Below are positions 17,937-26,950 of a stretch of DNA of 36,267 nucleotides, piece by piece (position 1 is the first letter of the stretch; every line of letters starts with the position of its first letter). A program made the position numbers and the translations under genes. The DNA lies in NCBI GenBank assembly GCA_903925275.1, contig CAIYES010000031.1, forward strand, positions 1 to 36,267, written 5' to 3'. Below the pieces are notes generated by a model that saw only the letters and a list, made by a program, of their open reading frames with translations, searched no databases and was not told the DNA's origin. The DNA comes from an uncultured Bacteroidales bacterium (GTDB taxonomy: Bacteria > Bacteroidota > Bacteroidia > Bacteroidales > FEN-979).

Positions 17937-18654
17937 ATGCCTGGTGATCGATGATGAACCGCTGGCCCAGGAAATCCTGGTCCAGTATATAGGCGATTGC
18001 CCGTCGCTCACGTTGTTACAGGTATGTTCTGATGCCCTTGAAGCTGGTGAATACTTGCGAACCCACCAGGCCGACCTCCTTTTTCTCGACATCAATATGC
18101 CACGGTTATCGGGCATCCGGTTTGTCAAAACGCTGACACAACCGCTTTCCATCATATTTACTACGGCCTATCCCGAATTCGCTGCCGAAGGGTTCGAATC
18201 AAATGCAGTTGACTACCTGTTAAAACCGTTTTCATTTGAACGGTTCCTAAGGGCTGTCAACAAGGCTGCTGAATTAGCCGAATTCAGAATGAACAAGGAA
18301 AATGCCCGGGAAGTTCCACAGGCATTGAACAGGGAATATATTCTGCTTCGCGCCGATAAACGAATTCATAAGATTGATTTTGGTGACATCCTGTTTTTTG
18401 AATCAACCGGTGATTACATCAAGGTGCATTCCCGGGATAAAAACCTGGTTATTCATGAAACCTTCAAGAACCTGTTGATGCAACTTCCTGATAATTTGTT
18501 TATCCGTGTACATAAATCCTTTATCGTTTCCTTTACCCTGATTCGTTCGATCGAAGGGAACCAGGTAGATGTTGCAGGTCATCTGATCCCCATCGGATTG
18601 GTTTACAAGGATGGATTGCTTGAAAAAATGAATATGCAAAGCCGAAACACATAA
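17926..18654 (+). CDS. LytTR-family response regulator
   Basis: This 242-residue regulator has a receiver domain (residues 1-120) with acidic pocket DDEP, phosphoacceptor Asp55 (LFLDINMP), Thr in FTTAYPE and Lys in LLKPFSF. A LytTR DNA-binding domain follows (about 145-240: FFESTGDYIKVHS, FIRVHKSFIVS). It is the partner of the LytS-type kinase whose gene it overlaps by 11 bp. LytTR regulators bind direct repeats upstream of target promoters; targets here are not evident apart from possible autoregulation. Confidence 0.93.
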   Translation: MKLKCLVIDDEPLAQEILVQYIGDCPSLTLLQVCSDALEAGEYLRTHQADLLFLDINMPRLSGIRFVKTLTQPLSIIFTTAYPEFAAEGFESNAVDYLLKPFSFERFLRAVNKAAELAEFRMNKENAREVPQALNREYILLRADKRIHKIDFGDILFFESTGDYIKVHSRDKNLVIHETFKNLLMQLPDNLFIRVHKSFIVSFTLIRSIEGNQVDVAGHLIPIGLVYKDGLLEKMNMQSRNT

Positions 18655-18670
18655 CTTAATCATTTATCCA

Positions 18671-19192
18671 ATGAAGATCCTGGTCACCTACTGGTCACAA
18701 ACCGGCAATACACGAAAAGTGGCGGAAGCTATATTTTCGTCACTTGGCGGCGAAAAGACCATAAAACCCTTTGATGAAGTTGAAAATCCCGGAGGGTTCG
18801 ATCTTGTCTTTATCGGCTTTCCGGTCATGCAGTTCGGCCCGCCTGCCCCGGCAAGGAAATTCATTGCTGCTCATGCTCCGGGCAGAAAGATTGCACTTTT
18901 TATCACCCATGCCATGCTGATGCAGAACGAGGATCAGCAACAACAGGATTTGCTTGAAAAAGAACTGGAGAAATGCAGGGCTGTCTGTTCAAAAAGCGAA
19001 CTTGTTGGTCTTTTTCATTGCCAGGGAGAACTTTCGGAAAAGATCGCAAATGAACTCATGGCAAGCAATATCCCGATGCTCATGGAATTTGCCGGAATGC
19101 GCCCGCTTACCATCGGGCATCCCGATCAGGGCGAACTGGAGCGGGCGCAAACCTTTGCCAGGAATATTGCAGCACCCTTTGCAGCACCCTGA
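18671..19192 (+). CDS. Flavodoxin-like FMN protein
   Basis: This 173-residue protein has the flavodoxin fold. The FMN-phosphate loop is YWSQTGNTRKVAEAI, and a second flavin-contacting loop lies around FIGFPVMQFGPP. It is longer than a short-chain flavodoxin (about 140) and resembles flavodoxin-domain proteins used in anaerobes as electron carriers or reductase parts. It begins 16 bp after the LytTR gene and is probably part of that operon. The stop codon lies inside a CCCTGACAGGGTC palindrome shared with the end of the opposite gene. Confidence 0.85.
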   Translation: MKILVTYWSQTGNTRKVAEAIFSSLGGEKTIKPFDEVENPGGFDLVFIGFPVMQFGPPAPARKFIAAHAPGRKIALFITHAMLMQNEDQQQQDLLEKELEKCRAVCSKSELVGLFHCQGELSEKIANELMASNIPMLMEFAGMRPLTIGHPDQGELERAQTFARNIAAPFAAP

Positions 19193-19199
19193 CAGGGTC
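19185..19199. terminator. Short palindrome at convergent gene ends
   Basis: CACCCTGACAGGGTC is a near-palindrome (ACCCTG pairs with CAGGGT around a single A). It contains the stop codon of the flavodoxin gene (TGA at 19190-19192) and reaches into that of the propeller gene on the other strand (19198-19200). It may serve as a compact bidirectional terminator; there is no T-run. Confidence 0.4.
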
Positions 19200-22100
19200 A
19201 GGGCAACACCACAACTTTCTTTTCCGGATACCGGGACGCCCCCTCAAAAGTGACGAAGTAAACTCCCGCATCCTTCAGATACACCTCAAACCTTTGCTGG
19301 GCCACCGGTATGCTCTGCAATGTTCTCCCTTCCGGATCGAAAACCCTGATGCCCGTCACCCCTTCCGGGACAATGATGCTGACCATGCCCCTGGTAGGAT
19401 TGGGAAAAACCATGGGCGACACGAATGCCGGATCATCCCGCTGGCCATAGCTTTGCAGGGCGTATACCTCCGATGTCGCCCTGCAGCCGTTGGAATCGGC
19501 AATTTCGACCATGTAATTTCCGTTTTGATGAGGTGTGCAACGTTGCATCGTTTCGCCGGAAATCGCGTTCCCCTCAAGAAACCACTGGTAACCAGCAGCA
19601 GTAGTTGACAGGAGTTCGGGGGCCAGCCAGGTGACGACCGGCTTTTCTGCCGGCCCGTAAACGATAACATTCGCGTAATCCTTATTATCCGGGCAGTTCC
19701 GGATCTTCTCCGAAACGGTGTAGGTCCCCGACATGGAAACCCTTGCGGAATCACTGACCACGGGGTTCTGCTTCGCGGCGAAGAAGCCGTTAGGGCCTAT
19801 CCAGAACAACGAGGCCCCGGGCAGGGCCGTGGCGGTGAGATAGAGTTGCCTGCCTGTACATACAGGGCTGTTGCTGCCGGCGACCGGAGGCGGTGGAACA
19901 GGATTGACCGTTACCGTCGTGTGTCCCGATGGTCTTGTCTGGCCACCCTGGGTAACATAAAGGTAATAGATCCCTGACATCCCGGCCGTGGCGCTGTTGC
20001 TTACGACAGGGTTTTGCTGCGTTGACGTGAATCCAAGCGGACCATACCATTTGTAAGTGACCCCTGGGATGGTCGTTGCCGACAGTGTGAGTCTCATACC
20101 TTCGCATAGCGGGCTGTTGCTGGTGATCCAGGCGCCAATCCGGGCGTTGTAGAGATCGTAATAAACGGGGTTGGTCATCAGGATGCTGTCGAACTTCAGG
20201 CTGTTGCTGCCATAATACCCGTTGAGGTAGATATTGTCGTCACCGTCGGCCACCAGAGCCGTTACATAATCATCCCCCTTGCCGCCCACCCGCTTTGCCC
20301 AGGCAGATAATCCTGCAGGACTAAACCTGGCGAGGAAGATATCCTTTTCTCCGACATTCGGCAGGCTCGTGTTCCCGATAAGCAGGCTGGAACTACGGTA
20401 TTCGCCAGCCATATATACGTAGCCCAGGGTGTCGGTCGCAACGCTGATCCCCACATCACTGCCGATCCCGCCACCCCGCTGTCCCCAAACAACATGGCCA
20501 GCAGCGTTCATCTTCAGCAGGAAATAATCAAAATAGGGAACGTACGCATTTGAAAGTGTTACAGTATCGGCCTGGATGGTGCCGGAGTTGAAGGAACCTG
20601 TGAAAAAGAGGTTGCCTGCAGGATCACATGCCATTCCGGCCCCGGTCTCCCAGCTGCTGCCGGCGACCTGACGGGCCCAGAGTACATTGCCCGCTGAATT
20701 GAACTTGTAGACAAAGGCATCCATGTAGTTCTGACCGGTATTCGGCAGTTCCGTGGTTCCGAATTTAATGGAGTTCCCGCCATAGCTGCCTGAGAGATAG
20801 ATGTTCCCTATCCTGTCGGTAATGATCGCGGCTACCTCGTTGAACCGCTCGCCGGTGGCTTTCTGAAGCCAGCGCTGGTTCCCGGCCGGGTCCCACGAGC
20901 CAATAAAAAGGGTGCTGTCGAGCGTTCCGGCTACATAAAGATTCCCCTGGGCATCAGTGGTTGCACACGACCCCAGATCCTCGCCTGGTCCGCCCAGCCG
21001 CCTGGACCAGGTCAGCACCCCGTTTTCAGTGAACTTGCAGATGAAAACATCCCCTGTGCCTGGGTTGCCGCCGTTCACAAGTGTTTCCGCATCGAACTGG
21101 ATGGAGGCACTCCTGAACCGGCCCGTGATGTAAATATTCCCCGCCGGGTCGGCTGCCATCCCGTTGGCTTCATCATAATCGGGTCCTCCGGCACTTTTTG
21201 CCCATTTGAAGTTCCCTTGCGGGTCCAGCCGGGCAAACAATACATCGTTGACCATATATGTTCCGTGGTTGTGCAGTGTTATGTCGCCCAGCGTGACCGA
21301 GTCACCGCCGAAGGCACCAGCGATGAAGAGGTCGCCTCCGGCCCCGCAAACAGCGGCATTGCAGTAATCATTGTAATTGCAACCTGCGCCATGTGCCCAG
21401 CGCCAATCGGGACCATGCTTCACCGCTGGTTGCGAACCGTTGAATTTAGAAACGCCACCATCTTTGGTGGCGATCCAGAGGGAACCGTCACGGTCGATGA
21501 CAATGTCCCAGATGTAGTCGCTTGCCAGGCCATCGGCTATAGTGTAATAATTCCACACCCCGTTCTTGTATCCCGCCAGGCCGCCGCCCCAGGTCGCGAA
21601 CCATTTTTTATCCTGGGCGTCAACTGCGATCGCATAAACATCCTGCTGCGGCAATCCGTTGGACCTGTTAATAGTATCCCATGTGAGGTCATCGAAGACG
21701 GAGATCCCCCTGTTGGTTCCGCACCATTTGGTCTCCTGGGCGTCGAAGGCGATCGCATATACCGAAAAACTCAACAAACCGCTGTTCTGAGGCGAATATT
21801 TGGTCCACGACGAACCGTCGAACCTGCAAAGCCCGCTGTCGCCTGGCCCGAGCCAGACATTGCCTGAAGGGTCCTGCTCAACCACGAAAACCGAGCAGCA
21901 GGTCATATAGGTGGTCCAGGTTGAACCGTCGAACCGGGCTGCGCCACTGCAGGTGCCGAACCAGATATTGCCCAGGTAGTCGACAGATACATCGTAAATG
22001 AAATCGTATGGTAATCCGTCGGCAATGGTATAAGTCGTCCAGGTGGAGTCGTCGAAAACCGAGGCGCCATTGGCTGTGCCAAACCATTTCCTGCCCTGAG

Positions 22101-22350
22101 CGTCGATGGCTATGGCATTCACATAGTTGCTGGCAAGCCCGTCCTTTTCGGTATAGGTGGTCCAGGTCGTGCCGTTGAATTTAGAAACCCCGCCGTCGGT
22201 GGCGAACCACTTGTTGCCGGCGGCATCAATGGCGATCTTCTTAACTGTATTGCCGGCAAGCCCGTTGCCGGTGTTGTAGGTCTTCCAGGTTTGTGCCGAA
22301 AGCAGGGTGGAGGCGGCCAGAACGAGGAAAAGCAAGATGGCATTTTTCAC
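19198..22350 (-). CDS. Secreted beta-propeller/SBBP/Ig-like protein with T9SS sorting tail
   Basis: I place the start at the GTG at 22350 (VKNAILLFLVLAASTLLSAQ), which begins a clear signal peptide and gives 1050 residues. The ORF-track start at 22437 adds 29 residues translated from a CCCTGACGGGGT repeat and overlaps the upstream gene. The domains, in order, are: two-component-regulator-type propeller repeats (WTTYTxxDGLxxxxV, WFGT), about residues 20-310; SBBP-type repeats (WAKxxGGxxxD, DPAGNIYITGxF), about 310-750; two Ig-like domains with SNSPLCEG and NSPVCTG; a third beta domain; and a T9SS type A tail (VFPNPTRGMVSIIV ... GVYFVTFEG). There is no kinase, so this is a secreted propeller protein, possibly an adhesin or scaffold. 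Ligand is unknown. Confidence 0.85.
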   Translation of the reverse strand: MKNAILLFLVLAASTLLSAQTWKTYNTGNGLAGNTVKKIAIDAAGNKWFATDGGVSKFNGTTWTTYTEKDGLASNYVNAIAIDAQGRKWFGTANGASVFDDSTWTTYTIADGLPYDFIYDVSVDYLGNIWFGTCSGAARFDGSTWTTYMTCCSVFVVEQDPSGNVWLGPGDSGLCRFDGSSWTKYSPQNSGLLSFSVYAIAFDAQETKWCGTNRGISVFDDLTWDTINRSNGLPQQDVYAIAVDAQDKKWFATWGGGLAGYKNGVWNYYTIADGLASDYIWDIVIDRDGSLWIATKDGGVSKFNGSQPAVKHGPDWRWAHGAGCNYNDYCNAAVCGAGGDLFIAGAFGGDSVTLGDITLHNHGTYMVNDVLFARLDPQGNFKWAKSAGGPDYDEANGMAADPAGNIYITGRFRSASIQFDAETLVNGGNPGTGDVFICKFTENGVLTWSRRLGGPGEDLGSCATTDAQGNLYVAGTLDSTLFIGSWDPAGNQRWLQKATGERFNEVAAIITDRIGNIYLSGSYGGNSIKFGTTELPNTGQNYMDAFVYKFNSAGNVLWARQVAGSSWETGAGMACDPAGNLFFTGSFNSGTIQADTVTLSNAYVPYFDYFLLKMNAAGHVVWGQRGGGIGSDVGISVATDTLGYVYMAGEYRSSSLLIGNTSLPNVGEKDIFLARFSPAGLSAWAKRVGGKGDDYVTALVADGDDNIYLNGYYGSNSLKFDSILMTNPVYYDLYNARIGAWITSNSPLCEGMRLTLSATTIPGVTYKWYGPLGFTSTQQNPVVSNSATAGMSGIYYLYVTQGGQTRPSGHTTVTVNPVPPPPVAGSNSPVCTGRQLYLTATALPGASLFWIGPNGFFAAKQNPVVSDSARVSMSGTYTVSEKIRNCPDNKDYANVIVYGPAEKPVVTWLAPELLSTTAAGYQWFLEGNAISGETMQRCTPHQNGNYMVEIADSNGCRATSEVYALQSYGQRDDPAFVSPMVFPNPTRGMVSIIVPEGVTGIRVFDPEGRTLQSIPVAQQRFEVYLKDAGVYFVTFEGASRYPEKKVVVLP

Positions 22351-22369
22351 CGGGACTGGAACCCTGACG

Positions 22370-22392
22370 GGGTGGTGGACCCTGACGGGGTC
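22370..22392. repeat. Direct repeat of CCCTGACGGGGT before the propeller gene
   Basis: Two tandem-like copies of ACCCTGACGGGG(T) occur between the propeller gene start and the end of the metallopeptidase gene. They belong to the same sequence family as the palindromes at 12638 and 19185. Confidence 0.6.
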
Positions 22393-24070
22393 AATCGACA
22401 AACTGCTTTGCATAATACTTCGCCGTAAGTTTTTCACCGGTGGCCTTTTCGATCATTTCGTTCCAGTACCAGCGACTGCCGGGCATGAAGATTTTTTCCT
22501 TAAGCCAGGCGCCAACCTCTTTGTTGCCCACAAAACTCTGAAATTTGTAGTTGTCAGATTTAATTACCGAGCCAACGATGTAATAATACAATTGCGAAGC
22601 AAGAAGTTCGCCAAGCAGGTAATTGTGATAGTAGCAGGGATAGGTGGCAATGTGGATTTTGGTAGCCCAGTCGGGTTCGTTACGGCCTGCCGGGCGTTTT
22701 AGTAACTGATATTTTTCAACCAGGTTCCACCACAATTTGTTCAGATCCTGATCTGGATTTTCATACATACCCTTTTCGAAACGATACATTACCTGAGCCC
22801 AGCGGCTGAAAACAAGTTGTTCAAGGCGAAGTGTTTTAAAACTATTTTCGGCAATCTTCATCTTCTCCTCTTCGGTGATACCGGTCATATCTTTTATCCA
22901 CTGCGGATTTGAGGAGAAACGACCGAACATCATGGCAATGGATTCGGTGGTAAAGGTATGCGCCGGATCACGCAGGATGAAGGGCAACAGGGTGTCGATG
23001 TTTTTATCATAAGCCGCATGTCCGAACTCATGAAGCATGGTGTTCATCCATTTGGAATTTGGTTTGATGTTGCAAAGTACACGAACATCACCTGCGTTAT
23101 CAAGATCAGTGCAGAAAGCATGCTGATTCTTCCCCGACTTTTCGTACAGGTCGCTGTTTTTGAGGATATCATTGATGGGAAGCCCGATGCCGGCATAAAA
23201 ATCGGCGGTCAGTGTTTCAAGGTTTTTATCCTTGTAATACGTATCAAGGTCAACATTATAAATCTTCGGCGCCTCCTGAAAAAAGCGGTTCTGATAATTC
23301 CAGGGCATCAGTTCATCCTTGCTTTTCAGATTGTAATATTTAACGAAATAGCTGTCAATATCACCCTTCACTTTGACAAAGGCACCTTTGGTTAATTTGT
23401 CAAGCTCATCAAAGAGTTTACTCACCTCTTTCGGATCCTGGTCACTCAAGGTAAGACTCATCTCATGGTAGTTGTTAAATCCAAGCTCTTTGGCAACTTC
23501 ATTGCGCAGTTTGACTAATTTTTTGATGTCTCCTGCGACGACAGTGCCTATCTTTTTCTGGGCTTCCCAGACATCTTCCTGATATTTGACATCTTTTGAA
23601 CTGCGCAACACATCTTCTACATCATTGTCCGACAGTTTTTTACCACCTATTTCCGTACGGAAATTGCCGTATTTTTGTTCTATCACTGTACCCAGGCGCA
23701 CCATTGCATTAAGCTTAGCCGTATCGGCCTTTGCCATAAGGAAAGAGCGGTACAGCACATCCAGCTCGCGGAGGAGCAGGCTGTCGGTAATCATCCCTGA
23801 AATTTTAATCTCCTCCAGTTTTTTTAACGACTCCTTATTGGAATAGAGGGACATCATTTGCAAATTAAGATCTTCCGATTTTTTAAAATCTTCCGGATTT
23901 CCTGAAACCGCTGCATTCCACGACGCAAGCGCAGTTTGCTTGTAAAGTGGAATCAGCACCGAATCATGCTTTCTGATAAAATTGGTTAGTTCTTTCTTCA
24001 TTTTTTCCTGTTTGGAAGTACAGCCTGCCAGTAACAGCAGCGACAAGGTTAATGCGTAGATTGTTTTCAT
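22391..24070 (-). CDS. M2/M3-like zinc metallopeptidase lipoprotein
   Basis: The protein has 559 residues when started at the ATG at 24070 ([20 protein letters not shown]), which begins a lipoprotein signal with lipobox LLAGC. The ORF-track start at 24193 adds 41 residues ([13 protein letters not shown]...) that are only translation of a 7-bp tandem repeat. The zinc motif is HEFGH (His347, Glu348, His351) followed by Glu376 in [13 protein letters not shown], the spacing of gluzincins in the M2 (ACE-like) and M3 oligopeptidase families. The helical N-terminal half (residues 30-300) forms the lid typical of these oligopeptidases. It is predicted to be membrane-anchored by lipid on the periplasmic side. 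Family assignment between M2 and M3 is not settled from sequence alone. Confidence 0.88.
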   Translation of the reverse strand: MKTIYALTLSLLLLAGCTSKQEKMKKELTNFIRKHDSVLIPLYKQTALASWNAAVSGNPEDFKKSEDLNLQMMSLYSNKESLKKLEEIKISGMITDSLLLRELDVLYRSFLMAKADTAKLNAMVRLGTVIEQKYGNFRTEIGGKKLSDNDVEDVLRSSKDVKYQEDVWEAQKKIGTVVAGDIKKLVKLRNEVAKELGFNNYHEMSLTLSDQDPKEVSKLFDELDKLTKGAFVKVKGDIDSYFVKYYNLKSKDELMPWNYQNRFFQEAPKIYNVDLDTYYKDKNLETLTADFYAGIGLPINDILKNSDLYEKSGKNQHAFCTDLDNAGDVRVLCNIKPNSKWMNTMLHEFGHAAYDKNIDTLLPFILRDPAHTFTTESIAMMFGRFSSNPQWIKDMTGITEEEKMKIAENSFKTLRLEQLVFSRWAQVMYRFEKGMYENPDQDLNKLWWNLVEKYQLLKRPAGRNEPDWATKIHIATYPCYYHNYLLGELLASQLYYYIVGSVIKSDNYKFQSFVGNKEVGAWLKEKIFMPGSRWYWNEMIEKATGEKLTAKYYAKQFVD

Positions 24071-24082
24071 ATGGGTTGGTTT

Positions 24083-24200
24083 AGGCAGTAGGCAATAGGC
24101 AATAGGCAATAGGCAGTAGGCAATAGGCAGTAGGCAATAGGCAGTAGGCAATAGGCAATAGGCAATAGGCAGTAGGCAATAGGCAATAGGCAATAGGCAT
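24083..24200. repeat. 7-bp tandem repeat (AGGCAAT/AGGCAGT), 16 units
   Basis: Sixteen uninterrupted 7-bp units, each AGGCAAT or AGGCAGT, plus a partial unit lie directly upstream of the metallopeptidase start. They read through in frame as the false leader LPIAYCL repeated. Confidence 0.95.
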
Positions 24201-24218
24201 TGGCTTCAGCCAATTTTC

Positions 24219-24299
24219 ACATCAGCACATCAGCACATCACCACATTCCTGCATTATTTGCATTATTTGCATTGTTTGCATTGTTTGCATTCATTCATT
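24219..24299. repeat. 8-bp (ACATCAGC) and 9-bp (GCATTATTT) tandem repeats at the cysS end
   Basis: Three units of ACATCAGC (24219-24242, the last ACATCACC) are followed by five 9-bp units GCATTATTT/GCATTGTTT/GCATTCATT (24251-24295). The last unit and following CATTCATTC overlap the cysS stop codon (TCA at 24295-24297 on the plus strand). Confidence 0.85.
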
Positions 24300-25839
24300 C
24301 AGTTTCCCACGATGATCCATCCTTCCCATCCTTCACCGTGATATGCAGCTTCTGCAGCGTATCCCTGATCTGATCTGATGTTCCCCAGTCTTTTGTTTCA
24401 CGTGATTTCTGGCGTATTGAAAGAATAAGTTGCATCAGATTGTCGAGCATCTCACGTTGATCATTTGATTTTTCTTCTTTAAGCCCAAGGATGTCGAATA
24501 AGAATGTATCAAAAATTTCTTTCAGCAATATCTGGTCTGCTCCTGAAATCGTCTCTTTTTTATCGGCCACTGAATTGATGATCCGCACACCTTCAAACAG
24601 GTTGGCAATCACGATCGGACTGTTGAAATCATCGTTCATGGCAGAATAGCAACTCCGCTGAAGATCCGGGATCCTCCCCTCTCCCCCCGGGAGAGGGGTC
24701 GGGGGTGAGGGCAGGTATGGATCAAGAGGGGTCGGGGGTGAGGGCATTCCCCCCGCGAGAGAGTTCGGGGGTGAGGGCATTTTTTCCAGGGTTGCATAAC
24801 CGGCAAGTAATTTTTTGAGCCCTTTTTCGGCGGCCTGCAGTGCTTCGTTTGAGAAATCGAGGGTACTGCGGTAATGGGCCTGCAGCATGAAAAACCGGAT
24901 GGTCATTGGGCTATAGGCCTGTTGCAACAAACGATGCGATCCGGTAAAGAACTCCTCCAGGGTAATAAAATTCCCCAAGGACTTACCCATTTTTTGTCCC
25001 TGGATGGTGATCATATTGTTATGCAACCAGTATTTCACCGATTCATGGCCGATAGCGGCCTGACACTGCGCAATTTCTGATTCGTGGTGTGGGAAAAGCA
25101 AATCCATCCCACCTCCATGGATGTCGAAATAGTTCCCCAGATATTTGGTGCTCATGGCAGAACATTCGATATGCCAGCCCGGGAATCCATCGCTCCATGG
25201 CGAAGGCCAGCGCATAATGTGCTCGGGCTGTGCCTTTTTCCAGAGGGCAAAGTCGGCAGGATGACGTTTTTCCTCCTGCCCTTCGAGGGCACGGGTATTG
25301 GAAATCTGATCATCGAGTACCCTCCCCGAAAGTTTCCCGTACTCGTAAGTTTTACTGTATTTTTCAACATCGAAATATACCGATCCGTTCTCTTCGTATG
25401 CATACCCCGAATCCAATATCTGTTTGATCATAAGGACCTGCTCAATGATATGACCTGAAGCGCGTGGTTCAATGCTGGGACGCTTCACATTCAGGGAATC
25501 CATATAAACAAAATAACGGTCGGCATAATACTGGGCGATTTCCATTGGTTCAAGTTGCTCAACGCGTGCCTTCACCGCGATTTTATCTTCACCCTCATCC
25601 AGATCGGCCACAAGATGCCCTACATCCGTAATATTTCTGACATATCTTACCTTATATCCAAGGTGCAGCAGGTAGCGGAAAACAAGGTCGAAGGTTATGG
25701 CCGGCCGTGCATGTCCCAGATGCGGATCCCCGTAAACTGTAGGCCCGCACACATACATGCCGGCAAATGGCGGGTTGATGGGTTCGAAATGCTCTTTTTT
25801 GCGCGTAAGGGTATTGTGAATAAAAAGCGTGTTGTCCAT
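24295..25839 (-). CDS. cysS: Cysteinyl-tRNA synthetase with a repeat-derived insertion
   Basis: This 514-residue class I synthetase charges tRNA-Cys. The zinc-binding Cys in MYVCGPTVY, the HIGH motif as HLGHAR, a second zinc block WHIECSAMS and HHESEIAQ, and the KMSKS motif as KMGKSLGN are intact. The helical C-terminal tRNA-binding domain follows ([10 protein letters not shown]). Between LEK and IPDLQRS lies a foreign Pro-rich segment of about 37 residues with three copies of MPSPPTPL or close forms. It is encoded by GC-rich repeats of the intergenic type found in Bacteroidota genomes. It sits in the linker between the stem-contact and DALR-type domains, where an insertion could be tolerated, and the frame is kept. 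The gene is divergent from the threonine dehydrogenase gene. Confidence 0.95.
   Translation of the reverse strand: MDNTLFIHNTLTRKKEHFEPINPPFAGMYVCGPTVYGDPHLGHARPAITFDLVFRYLLHLGYKVRYVRNITDVGHLVADLDEGEDKIAVKARVEQLEPMEIAQYYADRYFVYMDSLNVKRPSIEPRASGHIIEQVLMIKQILDSGYAYEENGSVYFDVEKYSKTYEYGKLSGRVLDDQISNTRALEGQEEKRHPADFALWKKAQPEHIMRWPSPWSDGFPGWHIECSAMSTKYLGNYFDIHGGGMDLLFPHHESEIAQCQAAIGHESVKYWLHNNMITIQGQKMGKSLGNFITLEEFFTGSHRLLQQAYSPMTIRFFMLQAHYRSTLDFSNEALQAAEKGLKKLLAGYATLEKMPSPPNSLAGGMPSPPTPLDPYLPSPPTPLPGGEGRIPDLQRSCYSAMNDDFNSPIVIANLFEGVRIINSVADKKETISGADQILLKEIFDTFLFDILGLKEEKSNDQREMLDNLMQLILSIRQKSRETKDWGTSDQIRDTLQKLHITVKDGKDGSSWETE
24671..24780. repeat. GC-rich repeat inserted in frame within cysS
   Basis: Three copies of GAGGGGTCGGGGGTGAGGGCA (24693-24713, 24726-24746, and a variant at 24759-24779), plus a CCCCTCTCCCCCCGGGAGAGGGG hairpin half, sit inside the cysS coding sequence. 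The base composition differs sharply from the surrounding gene. On the coding strand each copy reads MPSPPTPL or similar. Confidence 0.85.
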
Positions 25840-25858
25840 AATTTGATTGAATTCAGGG

Positions 25859-25866
25859 CAAATTTA
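25859..25866 (-). promoter_or_regulatory. -7 box (TAAATTTG) of cysS
   Basis: On the minus strand TAAATTTG is an exact TAnnTTTG match about 20 bp before the cysS ATG, predicting a leader of about 13 nt. A -33 TTG is not found at the expected distance. Confidence 0.4.
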
Positions 25867-25954
25867 AAAATAAAAGCTGAAATCATTACATAAATCAACT
25901 CTTCTGATAATCATCCAAACATATTTTTGTTAATTTTTTCACGATAAATCTTTC

Positions 25955-25962
25955 TATTTTTG
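25955..25962 (+). promoter_or_regulatory. -7 box (TATTTTTG) of the threonine dehydrogenase gene
   Basis: TATTTTTG is an exact TAnnTTTG match ending 27 bp before the ATG at 25990. A TTTG occurs at 25926-25929, but the 25-bp gap is longer than usual. The box overlaps the ORF-track start at 25960, which supports the downstream ATG as the true start. Confidence 0.45.
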
Positions 25963-25989
25963 TGGGATAATTATAACCTCCTTTTGTTT

Positions 25990-26940
25990 ATGACTGAAAA
26001 GATACTTGTTATCGGATGCTCTGGTCAGATTGGCTCGGAGCTTACCCTCGAATTACGCAAATTATATGGTGAATCAAAGGTAATAGCCACAGATATTCGC
26101 CCTGCCCCACCCGAAGTTGCCGGCACAGGTCCGTTTGAAATCCTCGACGTACTCGATGCCTCCAAACTTCAGCTTATCCTCGAACACGAGAAGATTACCC
26201 AGGTGTATCACCTGGCGGCCATCCTGTCGGGCAATGCCGAAAAACGTCCATTGGCCTCATGGGACATCAACATGCGCAGTTTGATGAATGTTCTTGAATT
26301 GGCGCGTGAACTGAAAATTCCTAAGATTTTCTGGCCATCTTCCATTGCCGTATTTGGCCCATCCACACCACGAATGGATACGCCACAGTATACGATTATG
26401 GAGCCCAACACTGTTTATGGTATCAGTAAACTGGCTGGTGAACGCTGGATCGAATACTACTTTAACAAATATGGCGTCGATACCCGTAGTCTGCGCTACC
26501 CGGGCCTGATCAGCTACAAAACCGAAGCCGGTGGCGGTACCACCGACTATGCCGTTGAGATATTCTATGCAGCCATCAAACATAAAAAATATGAGTGCTT
26601 CTTAGGTCCCGATTCTGCCCTTCCGATGATGTTCATGCCCGATGCCATCAAAGCCACCATCGATGTAATGCAAGCCGATGCCGCCAAACTGACCCTGCGC
26701 TCAAGTTACAATGTGGCTGGTATCTGTTTTACCCCGCGAATTCTGGCGGATGAAATTAAAAAACACATCCCTGAATTCGAGATAACCTACAAGCCCGATT
26801 TCCGCCAGGCCATCGCCGATTCCTGGCCGGCATGTATCAATGATACGGTGGCAAAAAAAGACTGGGGGTTGTACTACGAATACGACCTGCCGAAAATGAC
26901 TGAGGTGATGTTGAGAGAGGTGGGGAAGAAACTGGCTTAA
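25990..26940 (+). CDS. NAD-dependent epimerase/SDR-type L-threonine 3-dehydrogenase
   Basis: This 316-residue extended short-chain dehydrogenase starts at MTEKILVIGCSGQIGSEL, the NAD-binding GxxGxxG Rossmann loop. The catalytic YxxxK is YGISK, with an upstream Ser in PSSIAVFG. Segments GGGTTDYAVEIFYAA, LPMMFMPDAI and SYNVAG are signatures of the SDR-type L-threonine 3-dehydrogenase branch, known from Flavobacterium and others, which oxidises threonine to 2-amino-3-ketobutyrate. The ORF-track start adds ten residues that overlap the -7 box. It is transcribed alone and converges on the methyltransferase gene with a 10-bp gap. Another sugar-epimerase activity is less likely. Confidence 0.9.
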   Translation: MTEKILVIGCSGQIGSELTLELRKLYGESKVIATDIRPAPPEVAGTGPFEILDVLDASKLQLILEHEKITQVYHLAAILSGNAEKRPLASWDINMRSLMNVLELARELKIPKIFWPSSIAVFGPSTPRMDTPQYTIMEPNTVYGISKLAGERWIEYYFNKYGVDTRSLRYPGLISYKTEAGGGTTDYAVEIFYAAIKHKKYECFLGPDSALPMMFMPDAIKATIDVMQADAAKLTLRSSYNVAGICFTPRILADEIKKHIPEFEITYKPDFRQAIADSWPACINDTVAKKDWGLYYEYDLPKMTEVMLREVGKKLA

Positions 26941-26950
26941 AGGTTTGATT

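Noticed and set aside
21217-21867. 216-aa plus-strand ORF
   Set aside because: It is antisense to the secreted propeller gene, whose repeats are clear in the minus-strand frame; the product is composition-driven.
24083-24300. CRISPR-like array
   Set aside because: The units are 7, 8 and 9 bp, contiguous and without spacers; no cas gene is near.
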